From UBA1672 sp964352665 (GTDB taxonomy: Bacteria > Pseudomonadota > Alphaproteobacteria > Micavibrionales > Micavibrionaceae): a stretch of 64,000 bases of DNA. The notes beneath the pieces are model-generated. The model saw only the letters and a program-made list of their open reading frames with translations, was not told the origin of the DNA and did not search any database. Positions 1 to 9,419 of the stretch are shown here, piece by piece (position 1 is the first letter of the stretch; each line of letters begins with the position of its first letter). The stretch is from NCBI GenBank assembly GCA_964352665.1, contig CAYGSJ010000009.1:1-64000 (forward strand), read 5' to 3'. The position numbers and the translations under genes were made by a program.

Positions 1-1446
1 AATCCCTATACAGGGGAAATACTGGCTATTAACGGAGATTATTACGTTAATGATACCTATGTTAACGGTGGTACAGCCACTGATGATATCCTGCTTTCAA
101 CTACGCAAAACCAGTTTTTCAGCCTTGAAGATGAGCTTGGAAATCTGTTGATCGAAGATTTTGAGCAAATCATCATGAATGCCGGTGATGATATCCTTAA
201 TCTTGCCAGTGCCATCCATGTCATGGGAGATATGTATATCCAGATGGATGACGGCAATGACATCGTCTGGGCCAATGCCGGAAATGACACCATAGTAGGG
301 GGCACAGGAGACGACATCTTACATGGTGGTCCTGGTCACGACAATATTCAAGGGGGAAGCGACAACGACACCCTTACTGGAGCACAGGGAGATGACATCA
401 TCGACGGTGGTAGTGGATATGATATCGCCATTTATTATGGTTCATTTGCAGATTACCTCCTAACAGATTTAGCAGGAAGCATTACTCTTCAGGATTTAAA
501 CGGAACTGATGGAACTGATACAATAACAACTGTCGAAAAACTACAATTTGCTGATGGGTTCTATGAAAATGGGGTTTTCACTCCAGATGACCAGATGTTT
601 ATTGCAACCGCAGCCGCAGAGGCTTTCCTAGGTGGTGTTGGAATAGACACCGTTGATTATAGCCTATCTACGGCTGGCATCACTGCTATTATGAACGGAA
701 CAGGATCCGGAGGGTTTGCCACCGGTGATACCTATGATTCAATTGAAAATGTTTGTGGGTCTTTATTTGCAGACGTCATAAAGGGCACGGCACAGAACAA
801 CTTCCTAGAAGGAATGGACGGTGCTGATAAATTATATGGAAATGCAGGTGACGATATTTTAGATGGTGGCACTGGTAACGACACTCTGTACGGTGGAAAT
901 CATCATGATACATTACTTGGCGGTTCAGGAGACGACGTTTTATATGGGGATGTTGGTAGCCCGTTCTTAAAGGCAGATTACTACTCCATAAGCATTTTCG
1001 GTGGTGCAGTCGTATCCACTACTCCAAGATTAAAGGTGACTGGTAACGATGTTTTAGATGGAGGCGATGGGAATGACACTCTATACGGTGAAGCTGGAAA
1101 CGACGTGCTTATAGGAGGCTCCGGAACTGACACTCTTACTGGTGGTCAAGGAAAAGATGTTTTTATGTTTTTAGAAAATCAAACTTTTGATGCTATAGAC
1201 ACCATCACGGACTTTAATGTTAATCAAGATTCAATTGATATTTCTGATTTACTTGTGGGATATGACCCTCTCACAGATTCAATTACTGATTTTGTGCAGA
1301 TCACAGATAACGGTCGTAGTTCAGTGATATCGGTAGATGTGGACGGAGGAGCTGATAACTTTATTCAAATCGCTACTTTAAGTTATGTGAACGGGTTAAC
1401 AGATGAGCAAGCTCTTGAAGCTTCGGGTGCACTAATAACTTCATAA
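1..1446 (+). CDS. RTX calcium-binding secreted protein, 5' end cut by window
   Basis: The frame is open from the first base, so the gene starts upstream. Comparison with the paralogue starting at 63340 suggests only about 18 codons are missing. The visible part opens with a non-RTX segment (YYVNDTYVNGG, then FEQIIMNAGDDILNL). It continues with several blocks of the RTX nonapeptide GGxGxDxLx (for example GGTGNDTLYGG), which fold into calcium-loaded beta-rolls. There is no catalytic domain that I recognise. The C-terminus (DFVQITDNG, then VDGGADNF) is nearly the same as in the esterase-like RTX protein at 16133-19804, which suggests a shared type I secretion signal. No type I ABC/HlyD/TolC set was identified here, so the exporter must lie elsewhere. 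Likely an extracellular matrix or polysaccharide-associated protein; function unknown. Confidence 0.85.
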   Translation, partial: NPYTGEILAINGDYYVNDTYVNGGTATDDILLSTTQNQFFSLEDELGNLLIEDFEQIIMNAGDDILNLASAIHVMGDMYIQMDDGNDIVWANAGNDTIVGGTGDDILHGGPGHDNIQGGSDNDTLTGAQGDDIIDGGSGYDIAIYYGSFADYLLTDLAGSITLQDLNGTDGTDTITTVEKLQFADGFYENGVFTPDDQMFIATAAAEAFLGGVGIDTVDYSLSTAGITAIMNGTGSGGFATGDTYDSIENVCGSLFADVIKGTAQNNFLEGMDGADKLYGNAGDDILDGGTGNDTLYGGNHHDTLLGGSGDDVLYGDVGSPFLKADYYSISIFGGAVVSTTPRLKVTGNDVLDGGDGNDTLYGEAGNDVLIGGSGTDTLTGGQGKDVFMFLENQTFDAIDTITDFNVNQDSIDISDLLVGYDPLTDSITDFVQITDNGRSSVISVDVDGGADNFIQIATLSYVNGLTDEQALEASGALITS

Positions 1447-1470
1447 GTCTTACATATATAACTATTTTTA

Positions 1471-1505
1471 AAAGTCACAATAGGCAACTTATTGTGACTT
1501 TTTTT
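1471..1505. terminator. Strong hairpin terminator, probably bidirectional
   Basis: A perfect 12-bp stem (1471-1482 with 1490-1501, AAAGTCACAATA/TATTGTGACTTT) with a 7-nt loop is followed by a T-run on the plus strand. It lies between the stops of the convergent RTX gene (1446) and algJ (1556), so it can end both transcripts. Confidence 0.85.
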
Positions 1506-1555
1506 ACTTACAAAGAACGGGTTTATTTGTCATAAGTATTATTATCACATTATGT

Positions 1556-2626
1556 CTAAGGTTTTGTGTCTTTTTGGTTAAATGCGTTGGGGGTATAGCG
1601 CTCCGGTACTTCCCATATGATTACTGAAGGAGGTGTCTGTGTAAACGCGTCACTGGATATATAGTTATCCATTGTTTTAAAAGGCCCTAGACCTTCATCA
1701 GCCATATTAGCAACATCACTATTTAGAGCTTGTTTAAGAAATCCTTCAAAATTCCATTTCTTATTTGCACTATAACTTGTACCTACAAGTACAATGTTTA
1801 CCGTGCTATCTGCAAAAAGGGAGAGCGCCGCATCTTCTGTTGTACTACTTTCTGAAACAGTCACATAAGTGCCAACCGTCTCCTTTTGTGCAATATCAGT
1901 ACCGGGAAGATAACGTAAAAGATCGCCTGAATGGCTCTTTGCCCCCTCTGTTTTAGTTACGTACGGCTTCAACTCCAAAGAAGACGTATCAACATGCGCG
2001 GCTATTGCTTCTGCCGCTACCTCAGCGCCTTGCGGTGTCCAGTGCGTATCGGCTTTGAAAAACAGAGTGTCTATATTGTTCTCAAATTTTTGGAAGTACT
2101 CCATAAGAGAAACCACCTCTACACCTTTAAGCCTTAAGCCATTTATCACATCCTGATACAATGTCTGACGACAGTTGGGTACTTTGGTATTACCTAAATA
2201 ACTTTCATATAACCGTGCTTTTGAAGGGATCACAGCCACTAGTAACATAATTTTTCGTGCTTTTAAATTATCAGAAACTTCAGCAACATAATCTATATTA
2301 TTAGCTAAATTAGCAGCTCCGCTAGGGATACAGGCAAATTCCTCATCAGTAAACAGCCACCCGCTTTTCCCTACCTGAACCCCTTTTCTTCCTTCATTAA
2401 AAGTTAGAAATTCCAATTTACCCCACATAGCCCGGGAAAATTCAAACACCGGAAGGCTTTCATTTAGAGCCTTTTCGAACTTTGGGGACCAATCTCCATT
2501 CATAATTGTGTGTAAGGTAGGATTTTCAGAACTCGATACAGCTGTAGGTAAATATAAAATAGCCATACCCACGCTAAATATCATAAATACAATAATAAAG
2601 AAGCCAGAAAGAACAGATTTTAACAT
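1556..2626 (-). CDS. algJ: Alginate O-acetyltransferase AlgJ
   Basis: Periplasmic SGNH-fold acetyltransferase, 356 aa, anchored by one N-terminal hydrophobic segment (about residues 8-28). The AlgJ-typical stretch VGKSGWLFTDEEF (residues 85-97) is present. The catalytic dyad/triad is intact: D193 and H195 in DTHW and the nucleophile S284 in GTSYS. In Pseudomonas AlgJ works with AlgI, AlgF and AlgX to put acetyl groups on mannuronate; acetylated residues resist epimerisation and lysis. It is the last gene of the minus-strand alginate operon, 34 nt after algG, and runs toward a strong terminator. Distinguished from AlgX by lack of the extra C-terminal carbohydrate-binding region and by the shorter length. 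Confidence 0.88.
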   Translation of the reverse strand: MLKSVLSGFFIIVFMIFSVGMAILYLPTAVSSSENPTLHTIMNGDWSPKFEKALNESLPVFEFSRAMWGKLEFLTFNEGRKGVQVGKSGWLFTDEEFACIPSGAANLANNIDYVAEVSDNLKARKIMLLVAVIPSKARLYESYLGNTKVPNCRQTLYQDVINGLRLKGVEVVSLMEYFQKFENNIDTLFFKADTHWTPQGAEVAAEAIAAHVDTSSLELKPYVTKTEGAKSHSGDLLRYLPGTDIAQKETVGTYVTVSESSTTEDAALSLFADSTVNIVLVGTSYSANKKWNFEGFLKQALNSDVANMADEGLGPFKTMDNYISSDAFTQTPPSVIIWEVPERYTPNAFNQKDTKP

Positions 2627-2660
2627 ATTTGTAGAAATAGGTTTGAGCCTATTACGCTCC

Positions 2661-4292
2661 TTAATGTGTTGTTTTTTCAGGATGTTCGGGAAGATCTACT
2701 TGCGGATAATTTTCACTGCTAATTCTCACCATAATTCCTGTTTTATTAATATTTTCCCGTACTAAATTTTCATCATAGGAATAAGATACAGGAAAAAGAT
2801 GTGTCGCAGTACGCGCTTCTGTGTTTGCGATTCCTAAAAGTTCCGCATTAGTTATTTTAAACACCGAAGCTCCACTGGTGCTAATTTTTGCTTCATCAAC
2901 AATAGCGCTTGCTTTTTGTGTGTATGGGTCTAACTCAAAATCCCTGGTTTCCTGTCCTTCCAGAGCGGTTGTGTAAACTTCAATAGCCGTCCCATCGTTA
3001 GAACTGATTTTATCTTGATAAAGCATAATATCCCAACTGTTGCGAATTCTAATGCCATTTTTCTGGTTATAGCGCAAAGTGTTATTCCAAGTAGTATTGT
3101 TCTGACTTTCAAAAAAAGTCAGGCCATCCTGTTCATTATACTCCACGATATTTTCTGCTATGACGTTATTTACACTGGTTCTGTCTATCATAATACCTGA
3201 ACCCCTATTATGGTGAGAATAGTTTCCAAAAATCCAACTGTCATTTACTTCTCTTGAAACAATAATGCCATGCTTCTTTTTTGTGCCATATGTTTCATTA
3301 TTTGCAATGATCAAACGTTTAGAACGATCGTGAGGATCAATTGCATAGATTATGTTGTCTTCATATACATTTCCTACAATAGCAACGTCTTCTGCCTCAT
3401 AAGAATAAAATCCGTAAAAAAGATCAACAAACCGATTACCAACTAAAACCCCAGTGGATGCGGGTTTGTTAGGGTTAACTTTTGCGCAGGGCGTGCATGC
3501 AGAAAAACTAATTCCATAGGACTTCCCCTTTAAATATCCTAAACTTTCAAAATGGCTTCCTGCTAAATATAAATTTCCTCCATCCCAGCTTGCTATAAAA
3601 GGTCTAAACTCGTTTTTATCAACAAACTTAGTCGGCATAGAGTTTTCTTCTTTCCATCCAACTACTTTGGTCCGGATGATAAAAAAATCTCCCGCATTAA
3701 CAAGATATGAGTTTGCTTCCCTAGATAGTCTAAGCTCCGATACTTCATCACCCGATATTGTTAATGATGCCCCTTCCAGTACCAATAAAGGCAAGCGTAA
3801 CGTATAAATATTATCTCCCTCTTCTTTACGAATAACAGCGCCATTAGGATCATAGGGTTTTATCTGTTCGTAAAGCGTATTCCATGTGTAGTTCCCTTCC
3901 TTTACAACAAGGGCCCTAGGATTAATACGTCTTTGAATTAGCCTTAATAGACGGGGGGCATCACCTTCTAAAAACTTGCGAAACTCAGGGTATATATCAA
4001 TCCTATCTAATACAACCACCCCAGTTTTAGGGGCTGGAACCTTCTTTTCAATGGCTTCAATAGTAATATTGGTAATATCGGGTAGAAAAGGCCTTTCCGG
4101 GGTAGGCATAACTCTTTTTTCAATATTGACAATAAGTTTTTCAGAAAAATAAGCATGTTGTAAATTTTGAAATACCCCAAAATACAGCGTTGCAAAAACT
4201 ATAATCCCCAAACCTGACTTAGAAACAAACTGCTGCAGCTTGTTTCTAGAAACCGGCTTCGGACTATCTATATATTTCTGTTTCTGGGGCAT
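2661..4292 (-). CDS. algG: Periplasmic poly(beta-D-mannuronate) C5-epimerase AlgG
   Basis: Converts D-mannuronate to L-guluronate within the polymer in the periplasm. The 543-residue protein has an N-terminal hydrophobic segment (about residues 26-42) and then a right-handed beta-helix with repeated G-N-x-x-x-x-N rungs. The AlgG active-site motif is intact: D319, H321 and R323 in DPHDR, and R347 in SREV. These match the D317/H319/R345 set that I recall for P. syringae AlgG with a two-residue shift. The start overlaps the end of algX by 25 nt, which suggests translational coupling. In Pseudomonas AlgG also belongs to the periplasmic protective complex with AlgK and AlgX. Confidence 0.93.
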   Translation of the reverse strand: MPQKQKYIDSPKPVSRNKLQQFVSKSGLGIIVFATLYFGVFQNLQHAYFSEKLIVNIEKRVMPTPERPFLPDITNITIEAIEKKVPAPKTGVVVLDRIDIYPEFRKFLEGDAPRLLRLIQRRINPRALVVKEGNYTWNTLYEQIKPYDPNGAVIRKEEGDNIYTLRLPLLVLEGASLTISGDEVSELRLSREANSYLVNAGDFFIIRTKVVGWKEENSMPTKFVDKNEFRPFIASWDGGNLYLAGSHFESLGYLKGKSYGISFSACTPCAKVNPNKPASTGVLVGNRFVDLFYGFYSYEAEDVAIVGNVYEDNIIYAIDPHDRSKRLIIANNETYGTKKKHGIIVSREVNDSWIFGNYSHHNRGSGIMIDRTSVNNVIAENIVEYNEQDGLTFFESQNNTTWNNTLRYNQKNGIRIRNSWDIMLYQDKISSNDGTAIEVYTTALEGQETRDFELDPYTQKASAIVDEAKISTSGASVFKITNAELLGIANTEARTATHLFPVSYSYDENLVRENINKTGIMVRISSENYPQVDLPEHPEKTTH

Positions 4293-5725
4293 AGTTTTGC
4301 TTCGATTTTGCCTTCTGCCTTATCGGTTTCAATTTGAATAAGCATAAGATTTTGATCAATTTCATCCGAAAAGTCTATGAAATAACGGCCGTTATTTTCA
4401 CCTCTTCTAGAGCGTGTAACATCGATTGTATCAGCGTCACCATTTTCATAGAGTATGCTCACGTGAATTTCTCTGTGCTCTGGCTCTGTCACATCCAATT
4501 GCAGATAGGTTTCGGTCGCTCTTATATCTTTCTCTTCAAGGCGGTTCATGAATACTATTTCCTGCAGTTCCGAAATAGGATTGGGAATAATATTAATTGA
4601 TGATTTTTCTGCTATGGCAAGTGCTTCTTCATTACTACAGCCCCCCTGTATTGCAGGCAGCATTTGTCTAAAGCCCGCATAATCATCAAAATTGTGGTGA
4701 GACAAAAATTCCCAAATCAAAATTTTGGGCGGATGCTGATGAAATTCATCGGTACTGAAAAACAAAAGCCCAGATCCTGAAAAGGCGCCAGCAGATAACG
4801 CTCTATTTCTTATATCAGCGTTTAAAGCCTGCTTCAAAGAACCTACAAAGTTAAAATCCTCTTCATGAGCTGTATTACTAGTCCCAACAATAGCTATATC
4901 AGGGTACGTAACATCGCCAAAAAGGTTATCTACAGAAACCTCATTCTTTGAAGTTGTTGCCCACATAGGTCTGCGCTCCGGTGGAATTGTTACCTTACAT
5001 ATTTCTTCTACAAACTCATCAAACTCGCCTTTTTCACTCTCTAACCACCAAGTTATTTCAATTGAAAACTCCTGTTTAGGAATGTCTCTATATTTAGCAT
5101 TTCGCTTAATCATACTAGCTATTTTCTCCGCCGACCATTGTGCACCCTCTCTTCGCCAGTGAGGATCACCCTTAAAAAAATAAACCAAGTCAGATGGAGT
5201 ATCGGATAAATCAACTGCATTGATTCCAGCATCATTGAGACGATCTATCATTTGTTTATAGTTTCGTTTGGCAATCGCAGGATCATAGTCCGGAGGTTGG
5301 TTTTCAGGGTTAATATGTTCTTTCATAAGCATGGCACGGGGTGGCTGTATAACCATATACAAATCAACGCCCTTTTGTTTCAAAGCCTTATTTACTTGCA
5401 CCATGTAATTGAAAGTTTTGTCAGGCAGGGTAAAATCTGTTCTGAAATCTGCAGTACGAAACAACCAGCCATCAAGACCGGGCTCTATCTGGTTTAGAAT
5501 ACGGCGTTTGCTACCACGATAAATTTCCGGATTATGAAGACGTGGCACACATGAAGTAAGATCGGGGTATGCAGCAGCATCAGTAACATTTTCCACTCCC
5601 TCCTCATTTTTTGCACCAGGGCGATTCAAAAACGAGTCTTGTGCTCCAACTGCATAGTTGAGGAAACATATGCAAAGCATAACGATTGCAAACCACTCTA
5701 TTTTTTTAAAAGTATATTTTTTCAT
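4268..5725 (-). CDS. algX: Alginate acetyltransferase AlgX (operon copy)
   Basis: 485 aa, close to the roughly 474 aa of Pseudomonas AlgX. A signal peptide (residues 1-28, ending near VGA) precedes an SGNH hydrolase-like domain. D187 and H189 in DPHW and S283 in GTSNT form the expected catalytic residues. The C-terminal part (about residue 380 onward) has the size and beta-rich character of the AlgX carbohydrate-binding module. AlgX binds alginate and performs the final acetyl transfer in the periplasm. It lies between algF (23 nt upstream) and algG (overlapping). A second AlgX-like gene is at 13119-14570, so this locus has two. Confidence 0.9.
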   Translation of the reverse strand: MKKYTFKKIEWFAIVMLCICFLNYAVGAQDSFLNRPGAKNEEGVENVTDAAAYPDLTSCVPRLHNPEIYRGSKRRILNQIEPGLDGWLFRTADFRTDFTLPDKTFNYMVQVNKALKQKGVDLYMVIQPPRAMLMKEHINPENQPPDYDPAIAKRNYKQMIDRLNDAGINAVDLSDTPSDLVYFFKGDPHWRREGAQWSAEKIASMIKRNAKYRDIPKQEFSIEITWWLESEKGEFDEFVEEICKVTIPPERRPMWATTSKNEVSVDNLFGDVTYPDIAIVGTSNTAHEEDFNFVGSLKQALNADIRNRALSAGAFSGSGLLFFSTDEFHQHPPKILIWEFLSHHNFDDYAGFRQMLPAIQGGCSNEEALAIAEKSSINIIPNPISELQEIVFMNRLEEKDIRATETYLQLDVTEPEHREIHVSILYENGDADTIDVTRSRRGENNGRYFIDFSDEIDQNLMLIQIETDKAEGKIEAKLCPRNRNI

Positions 5726-5748
5726 ATTTGTACTCAGGCTTAGCCCGT

Positions 5749-6405
5749 TTACTCCTCCGATACTCTGGATCTGTCATAGGTTGCTATTCCCTTCCCCCCT
5801 TGTTCAAAAACCGCAACAACATAGCTTTCCTTGCGCTCTAAAGGCCAGTCTGTCATATCTGCAAATTTTTTATCACCGACATAAATTGCAAATGAAACCT
5901 TGATTGGATTAATCTCTCTATCTGCAATTTCTCCGGCCTTCAAAGGCCCAACAATGCTAACTTTACCGTCAGCAGTTTTAAGCGTTACATCATCTCTTGA
6001 CGTCATATTATAAACAATCATTTGCGCCTTTAGCTCATCTTTAGCTTCTGGATCCTCTGTTACCTTGAGTTGCCCACCCTTTAAAATAAGCGTGTATCGC
6101 TTATCTGGCTCAGCTTCAAAATCAACTGAGGCAGGGCCCAAAGAAGTCTTGACCAACCCCGAATCCACTACACCATATGGTTTCACACCAGTAAATTTAA
6201 CTCCGTCACGCTGTTTACCATTTATCTTTGGTGGATTATCCCCTTCTATATTAGCATCTGCATGAATAAATCTAACAAAAGCAGACCCTTCAGGAGGTAC
6301 TGGGTCGTAAAGTCCCTCATCTTCTGACGCAGCTAAAACCGGTAGTGCAGTAAGCAGGAGTACCAAAAGGTACAAGCACGAATTTCTGTTTATAATGTTG
6401 AACAT
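5749..6405 (-). CDS. algF: Alginate acetylation protein AlgF
   Basis: 218 aa with a cleavable signal peptide (hydrophobic residues about 8-25, likely cut after VLAA). The mature part is a beta-rich periplasmic protein containing SAFVRFIHAD, a pattern typical of AlgF. Length matches Pseudomonas AlgF (about 216 aa). AlgF is needed for O-acetylation and probably bridges AlgJ and AlgX; it has no catalytic motif of its own. A clear ribosome binding site (AAGGAAG) precedes the ATG. It is placed between algC and algX, unlike Pseudomonas where it follows algJ. Confidence 0.85.
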   Translation of the reverse strand: MFNIINRNSCLYLLVLLLTALPVLAASEDEGLYDPVPPEGSAFVRFIHADANIEGDNPPKINGKQRDGVKFTGVKPYGVVDSGLVKTSLGPASVDFEAEPDKRYTLILKGGQLKVTEDPEAKDELKAQMIVYNMTSRDDVTLKTADGKVSIVGPLKAGEIADREINPIKVSFAIYVGDKKFADMTDWPLERKESYVVAVFEQGGKGIATYDRSRVSEE

Positions 6406-6441
6406 TATTCTTCCTTTCTTTACTCAAATTTATAACGAATA

Positions 6442-7944
6442 TTAAGCGGCAGCCGTCAACTTCTGATCATACTGTCCAACTTCTGAAAACCCTTTTAAAA
6501 CAGTATCAATAACGCCAAACATATCGTTCATCATTGCCTCTGATACCGGGCTTTCCACTACTACTACAAGGGAAGGTTTGTTTGAAGAAGCCCTTACGAG
6601 CCCCCATGTACCATCCTCTAAAGTAAAACGTACGCCATTAATAGTCACAACGCTTTCAATTTTCTGTCCCAAAACTTTATCCTGCTTATCATAAAGGCCC
6701 TGGAAATGCTTGGTGACTTCGTCTACCACATTATATTTCTTTTCATCTGGACAATGTGGTGACATGGTAGGAGAACTCCATGTTTTAGGCAAAGACTCCC
6801 GTAAATCTGACATATTGCGATCAGAAGCTCTATCTAACATTTGACAAATTAATACTGCCGTTAGAATGCCGTCGTCATAGCCTCGCCCCAATGGTTTATT
6901 GAGAAAAAAATGTCCGCTTTTCTCAAAACCCGCTAATGCATTCAATTCATTTACCCGCCGCTTAATATATGAGTGCCCTGTTTTCCAGTAGTCAGTCTTG
7001 GCACCCAGCTCTTTGAGCACGGGATCACTGTTGTATAAGCCAGTAGACTTAACATCAACAACAAATACGGGGTTTTTATGGATTTTTGCCAAATCACGTG
7101 CCAACATGACCCCTACTTTATCGGCAAAAATCTCTTCGCCTGTATTATCAACAACACCGCATCTATCGCCATCGCCATCGAACGCAAAGCCAACATCTGC
7201 ACCAGTTTCTTGAACTTTATCACTTAAAGCATGCAGCATCTCTAAATCTTCTGGATTTGGATTATAGCGAGGAAAGGTGTAGTCCAGGCTACAATCCACA
7301 GGAATGACCTCACATCCTATTTTTTCCAAGGCTTCGGGAGCATAAGCGCCAGCTGTCCCATTACCGCAGGCTACAACTACTTTGAGAGGACGTTCAATTT
7401 TAATGTCTTTGGTAACATCATCTAGATATTTCTCAGTCATATCATTGATGTACTCGTATGTTCCGCCTTCTTTTGTAATAGTTTTATTGTTCAGTACAAT
7501 ATCTTTAAGACGAGACATAAGTTCAGGACCAAACGTCAGAGGACGTTCAATACCCATTTTTACACCCGTCCAGCCATTTTCATTATGTGAAGCAGTGACC
7601 ATTGCTACACCTGTACAATCCAGTTCAAACTGTGAAAAATAAGCAACAGGAGAAAGTGCAAGCCCAATATCTTTAACCTGACAACCAGAAGTCATCAATC
7701 CAATGATGAGTGCCTGTTTGATAGAAGCACTGTAAGACCTGTAATCATGTCCAACGCATATGGTTGGAACTTTCCCCTCTTCATGAATGAGTGTTCCAAT
7801 ACCCATCCCAAGTTGCTGTATGCCGCGGAGGTTAATTTGTTCGGGGTATAGCCATCGCGCGTCATATTCTCGAAATCCGCTTGGACTAGCATAAATTTCA
7901 CGCTCAAAGCTTTCCGTGTTGACTTCAACACCTTCTGTCTTCAT
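6442..7944 (-). CDS. algC: Phosphomannomutase/phosphoglucomutase AlgC
   Basis: 500-residue alpha-D-phosphohexomutase that interconverts mannose-6-phosphate and mannose-1-phosphate for GDP-mannose synthesis. The active-site phosphoserine is S119 in VTASHN, the metal-binding loop is DGDGDR, and the sugar-binding GFEKSGH loop follows. The N-terminal REYDARW is a variant of the usual REYDIRG. In Pseudomonas algC is unlinked from the alginate operon and also serves LPS and other polymers. Here it sits inside the operon, between algE and algF, which suggests a dedicated supply of precursor. Confidence 0.93.
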   Translation of the reverse strand: MKTEGVEVNTESFEREIYASPSGFREYDARWLYPEQINLRGIQQLGMGIGTLIHEEGKVPTICVGHDYRSYSASIKQALIIGLMTSGCQVKDIGLALSPVAYFSQFELDCTGVAMVTASHNENGWTGVKMGIERPLTFGPELMSRLKDIVLNNKTITKEGGTYEYINDMTEKYLDDVTKDIKIERPLKVVVACGNGTAGAYAPEALEKIGCEVIPVDCSLDYTFPRYNPNPEDLEMLHALSDKVQETGADVGFAFDGDGDRCGVVDNTGEEIFADKVGVMLARDLAKIHKNPVFVVDVKSTGLYNSDPVLKELGAKTDYWKTGHSYIKRRVNELNALAGFEKSGHFFLNKPLGRGYDDGILTAVLICQMLDRASDRNMSDLRESLPKTWSSPTMSPHCPDEKKYNVVDEVTKHFQGLYDKQDKVLGQKIESVVTINGVRFTLEDGTWGLVRASSNKPSLVVVVESPVSEAMMNDMFGVIDTVLKGFSEVGQYDQKLTAAA

Positions 7945-7980
7945 TACCGGTTTCTCTCGTTATATCTATGCGCTTCAAAC

Positions 7981-9417
7981 TTAAAATCTGAAACTTAAAT
8001 CCACCTGGGCGCGATATGAAAACTCTCCTTCTGCAGTGCCATAAGCATCACCTGCAGAGAAACCGCCCACTGTTGTCTTAAGGCCAATTTTATCAAAGCC
8101 CTTTTGTGTAATTCCAAATTCTTCTGATACGCCAAAATCCAAGACTAAATCCATACCGTGGCCCAGTTCTTTATCTGTACCGTTCAACGGCGCTGTAATA
8201 CCACTCGTAGACAATGATGTAGCATCTTCGTCCAACTGGTAGTAATGATAAATAAACCCTATATTACTATCCTTTAATACCGGAACCCCTAAGCCAGCAG
8301 TCAAAATATGTATGTTTGCTAAGTCAGGTCTCAAAACAGAGCCATAGTTGTAAAACGAACCTCCGCTACCTACTAGCCTGCTGGTATTACCGTCCAATCC
8401 TGTCTGTCTGAAATTATGATCTTCATCATCGGAAGCGTTATCATCACCAGAGCCATGAGCGTAACCAACAGACAAAATAGGTCTCGATCCTACAGGAATT
8501 GTAATATCTAGACCTACATCTAACCCCCAAGCCCTTACATCCTGAGTTGTATAGCCGGTTACAGTCCTTGTACCATCTCCATTAGATGATGTTAGCTCAT
8601 TGTCCTGCTCCCCAACGAGGCCTATTACATCAGCTCTATAACTAATTAACTCTGCTACGCCTGATGTAGGGACGGGCACCTGCCCTTGTGCACGAAGACC
8701 TGCCCAAAACAAATCAGAGTCCTCATCATCACGATCTCCCTCTTCAAGAACATAGCCCACATTGTTATGATCTGAGTGATCATCCTGAAAAGCTATACGA
8801 GCTTCCAAGAAGTTATCTTTCTGCCATTGCCAAGAGGTTTGTCCCAAAACACGGAAAATCCCTTGATCATCTTCCTGGAAAGAATCACCGCTTGAACGGT
8901 ATTCGACCATATTTTCTCCGACGGTCAAAAACCCGTTGAAAATAGTGGCGTCATATATCAGGCTAACTCCGTCAAAATCACGATTCCACCATAAAGACCG
9001 CTCTTCGCGAATACGCTGACGGCCCGCTCTTAAGCTAAAGGGTAAATATTCCGCGAGACCATCATATTCAATCCAATACTGTCTGAGTTCCACAAAATCT
9101 TCACGACCCGTTGATTCTCCTGTTTCACTATCTATGGAACCTGCCTCGCCGTAGTTTTTAAGTGCGCGTGCTTCCGTATAAAATGAAAAATCTTCATTCA
9201 ACTCACCAGAGACTGATGCCTTATATTCCAGTGTTTCTGATGAGCGTGCATCCGCTGCGGCTGTGTCTAAATCATCATCTTCGATATAAGTATACTGTCC
9301 TTTTACACTATGTTTGATTTTAATTTCTGAATCGGCGTGCGACACATTTGTAGAAACAAAACATAGCGCGAGGCCACATACACCTGACAACGTAGTATAA
9401 AACTTAATTTTTTTCAT
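7981..9417 (-). CDS. algE: Outer-membrane alginate export porin AlgE
   Basis: 478 aa with an N-terminal signal peptide (residues about 8-28, likely cut after SHA) and a beta-barrel that ends in an aromatic residue (VDLSFRF), the usual outer-membrane insertion signal. Motifs of the alginate-export family are visible, such as LRAGRQRIREERSLWWNRDFDG, given here in part around residues 120-142. Length fits Pseudomonas AlgE (about 490 aa). It forms the outer-membrane channel for the polymer and partners with the lipoprotein AlgK, whose gene ends 2 nt upstream. Not to be confused with the Azotobacter AlgE1-7 epimerases, one relative of which is at 20122. Confidence 0.9.
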   Translation of the reverse strand: MKKIKFYTTLSGVCGLALCFVSTNVSHADSEIKIKHSVKGQYTYIEDDDLDTAAADARSSETLEYKASVSGELNEDFSFYTEARALKNYGEAGSIDSETGESTGREDFVELRQYWIEYDGLAEYLPFSLRAGRQRIREERSLWWNRDFDGVSLIYDATIFNGFLTVGENMVEYRSSGDSFQEDDQGIFRVLGQTSWQWQKDNFLEARIAFQDDHSDHNNVGYVLEEGDRDDEDSDLFWAGLRAQGQVPVPTSGVAELISYRADVIGLVGEQDNELTSSNGDGTRTVTGYTTQDVRAWGLDVGLDITIPVGSRPILSVGYAHGSGDDNASDDEDHNFRQTGLDGNTSRLVGSGGSFYNYGSVLRPDLANIHILTAGLGVPVLKDSNIGFIYHYYQLDEDATSLSTSGITAPLNGTDKELGHGMDLVLDFGVSEEFGITQKGFDKIGLKTTVGGFSAGDAYGTAEGEFSYRAQVDLSFRF

Positions 9418-9419
9418 TT

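Noticed and set aside
1278..1320. Possible homologous recombination tract with the esterase gene C-terminus
   Set aside because: Similarity is clear in protein, but the two DNA sequences differ at many codon positions, so recent gene conversion is not supported.
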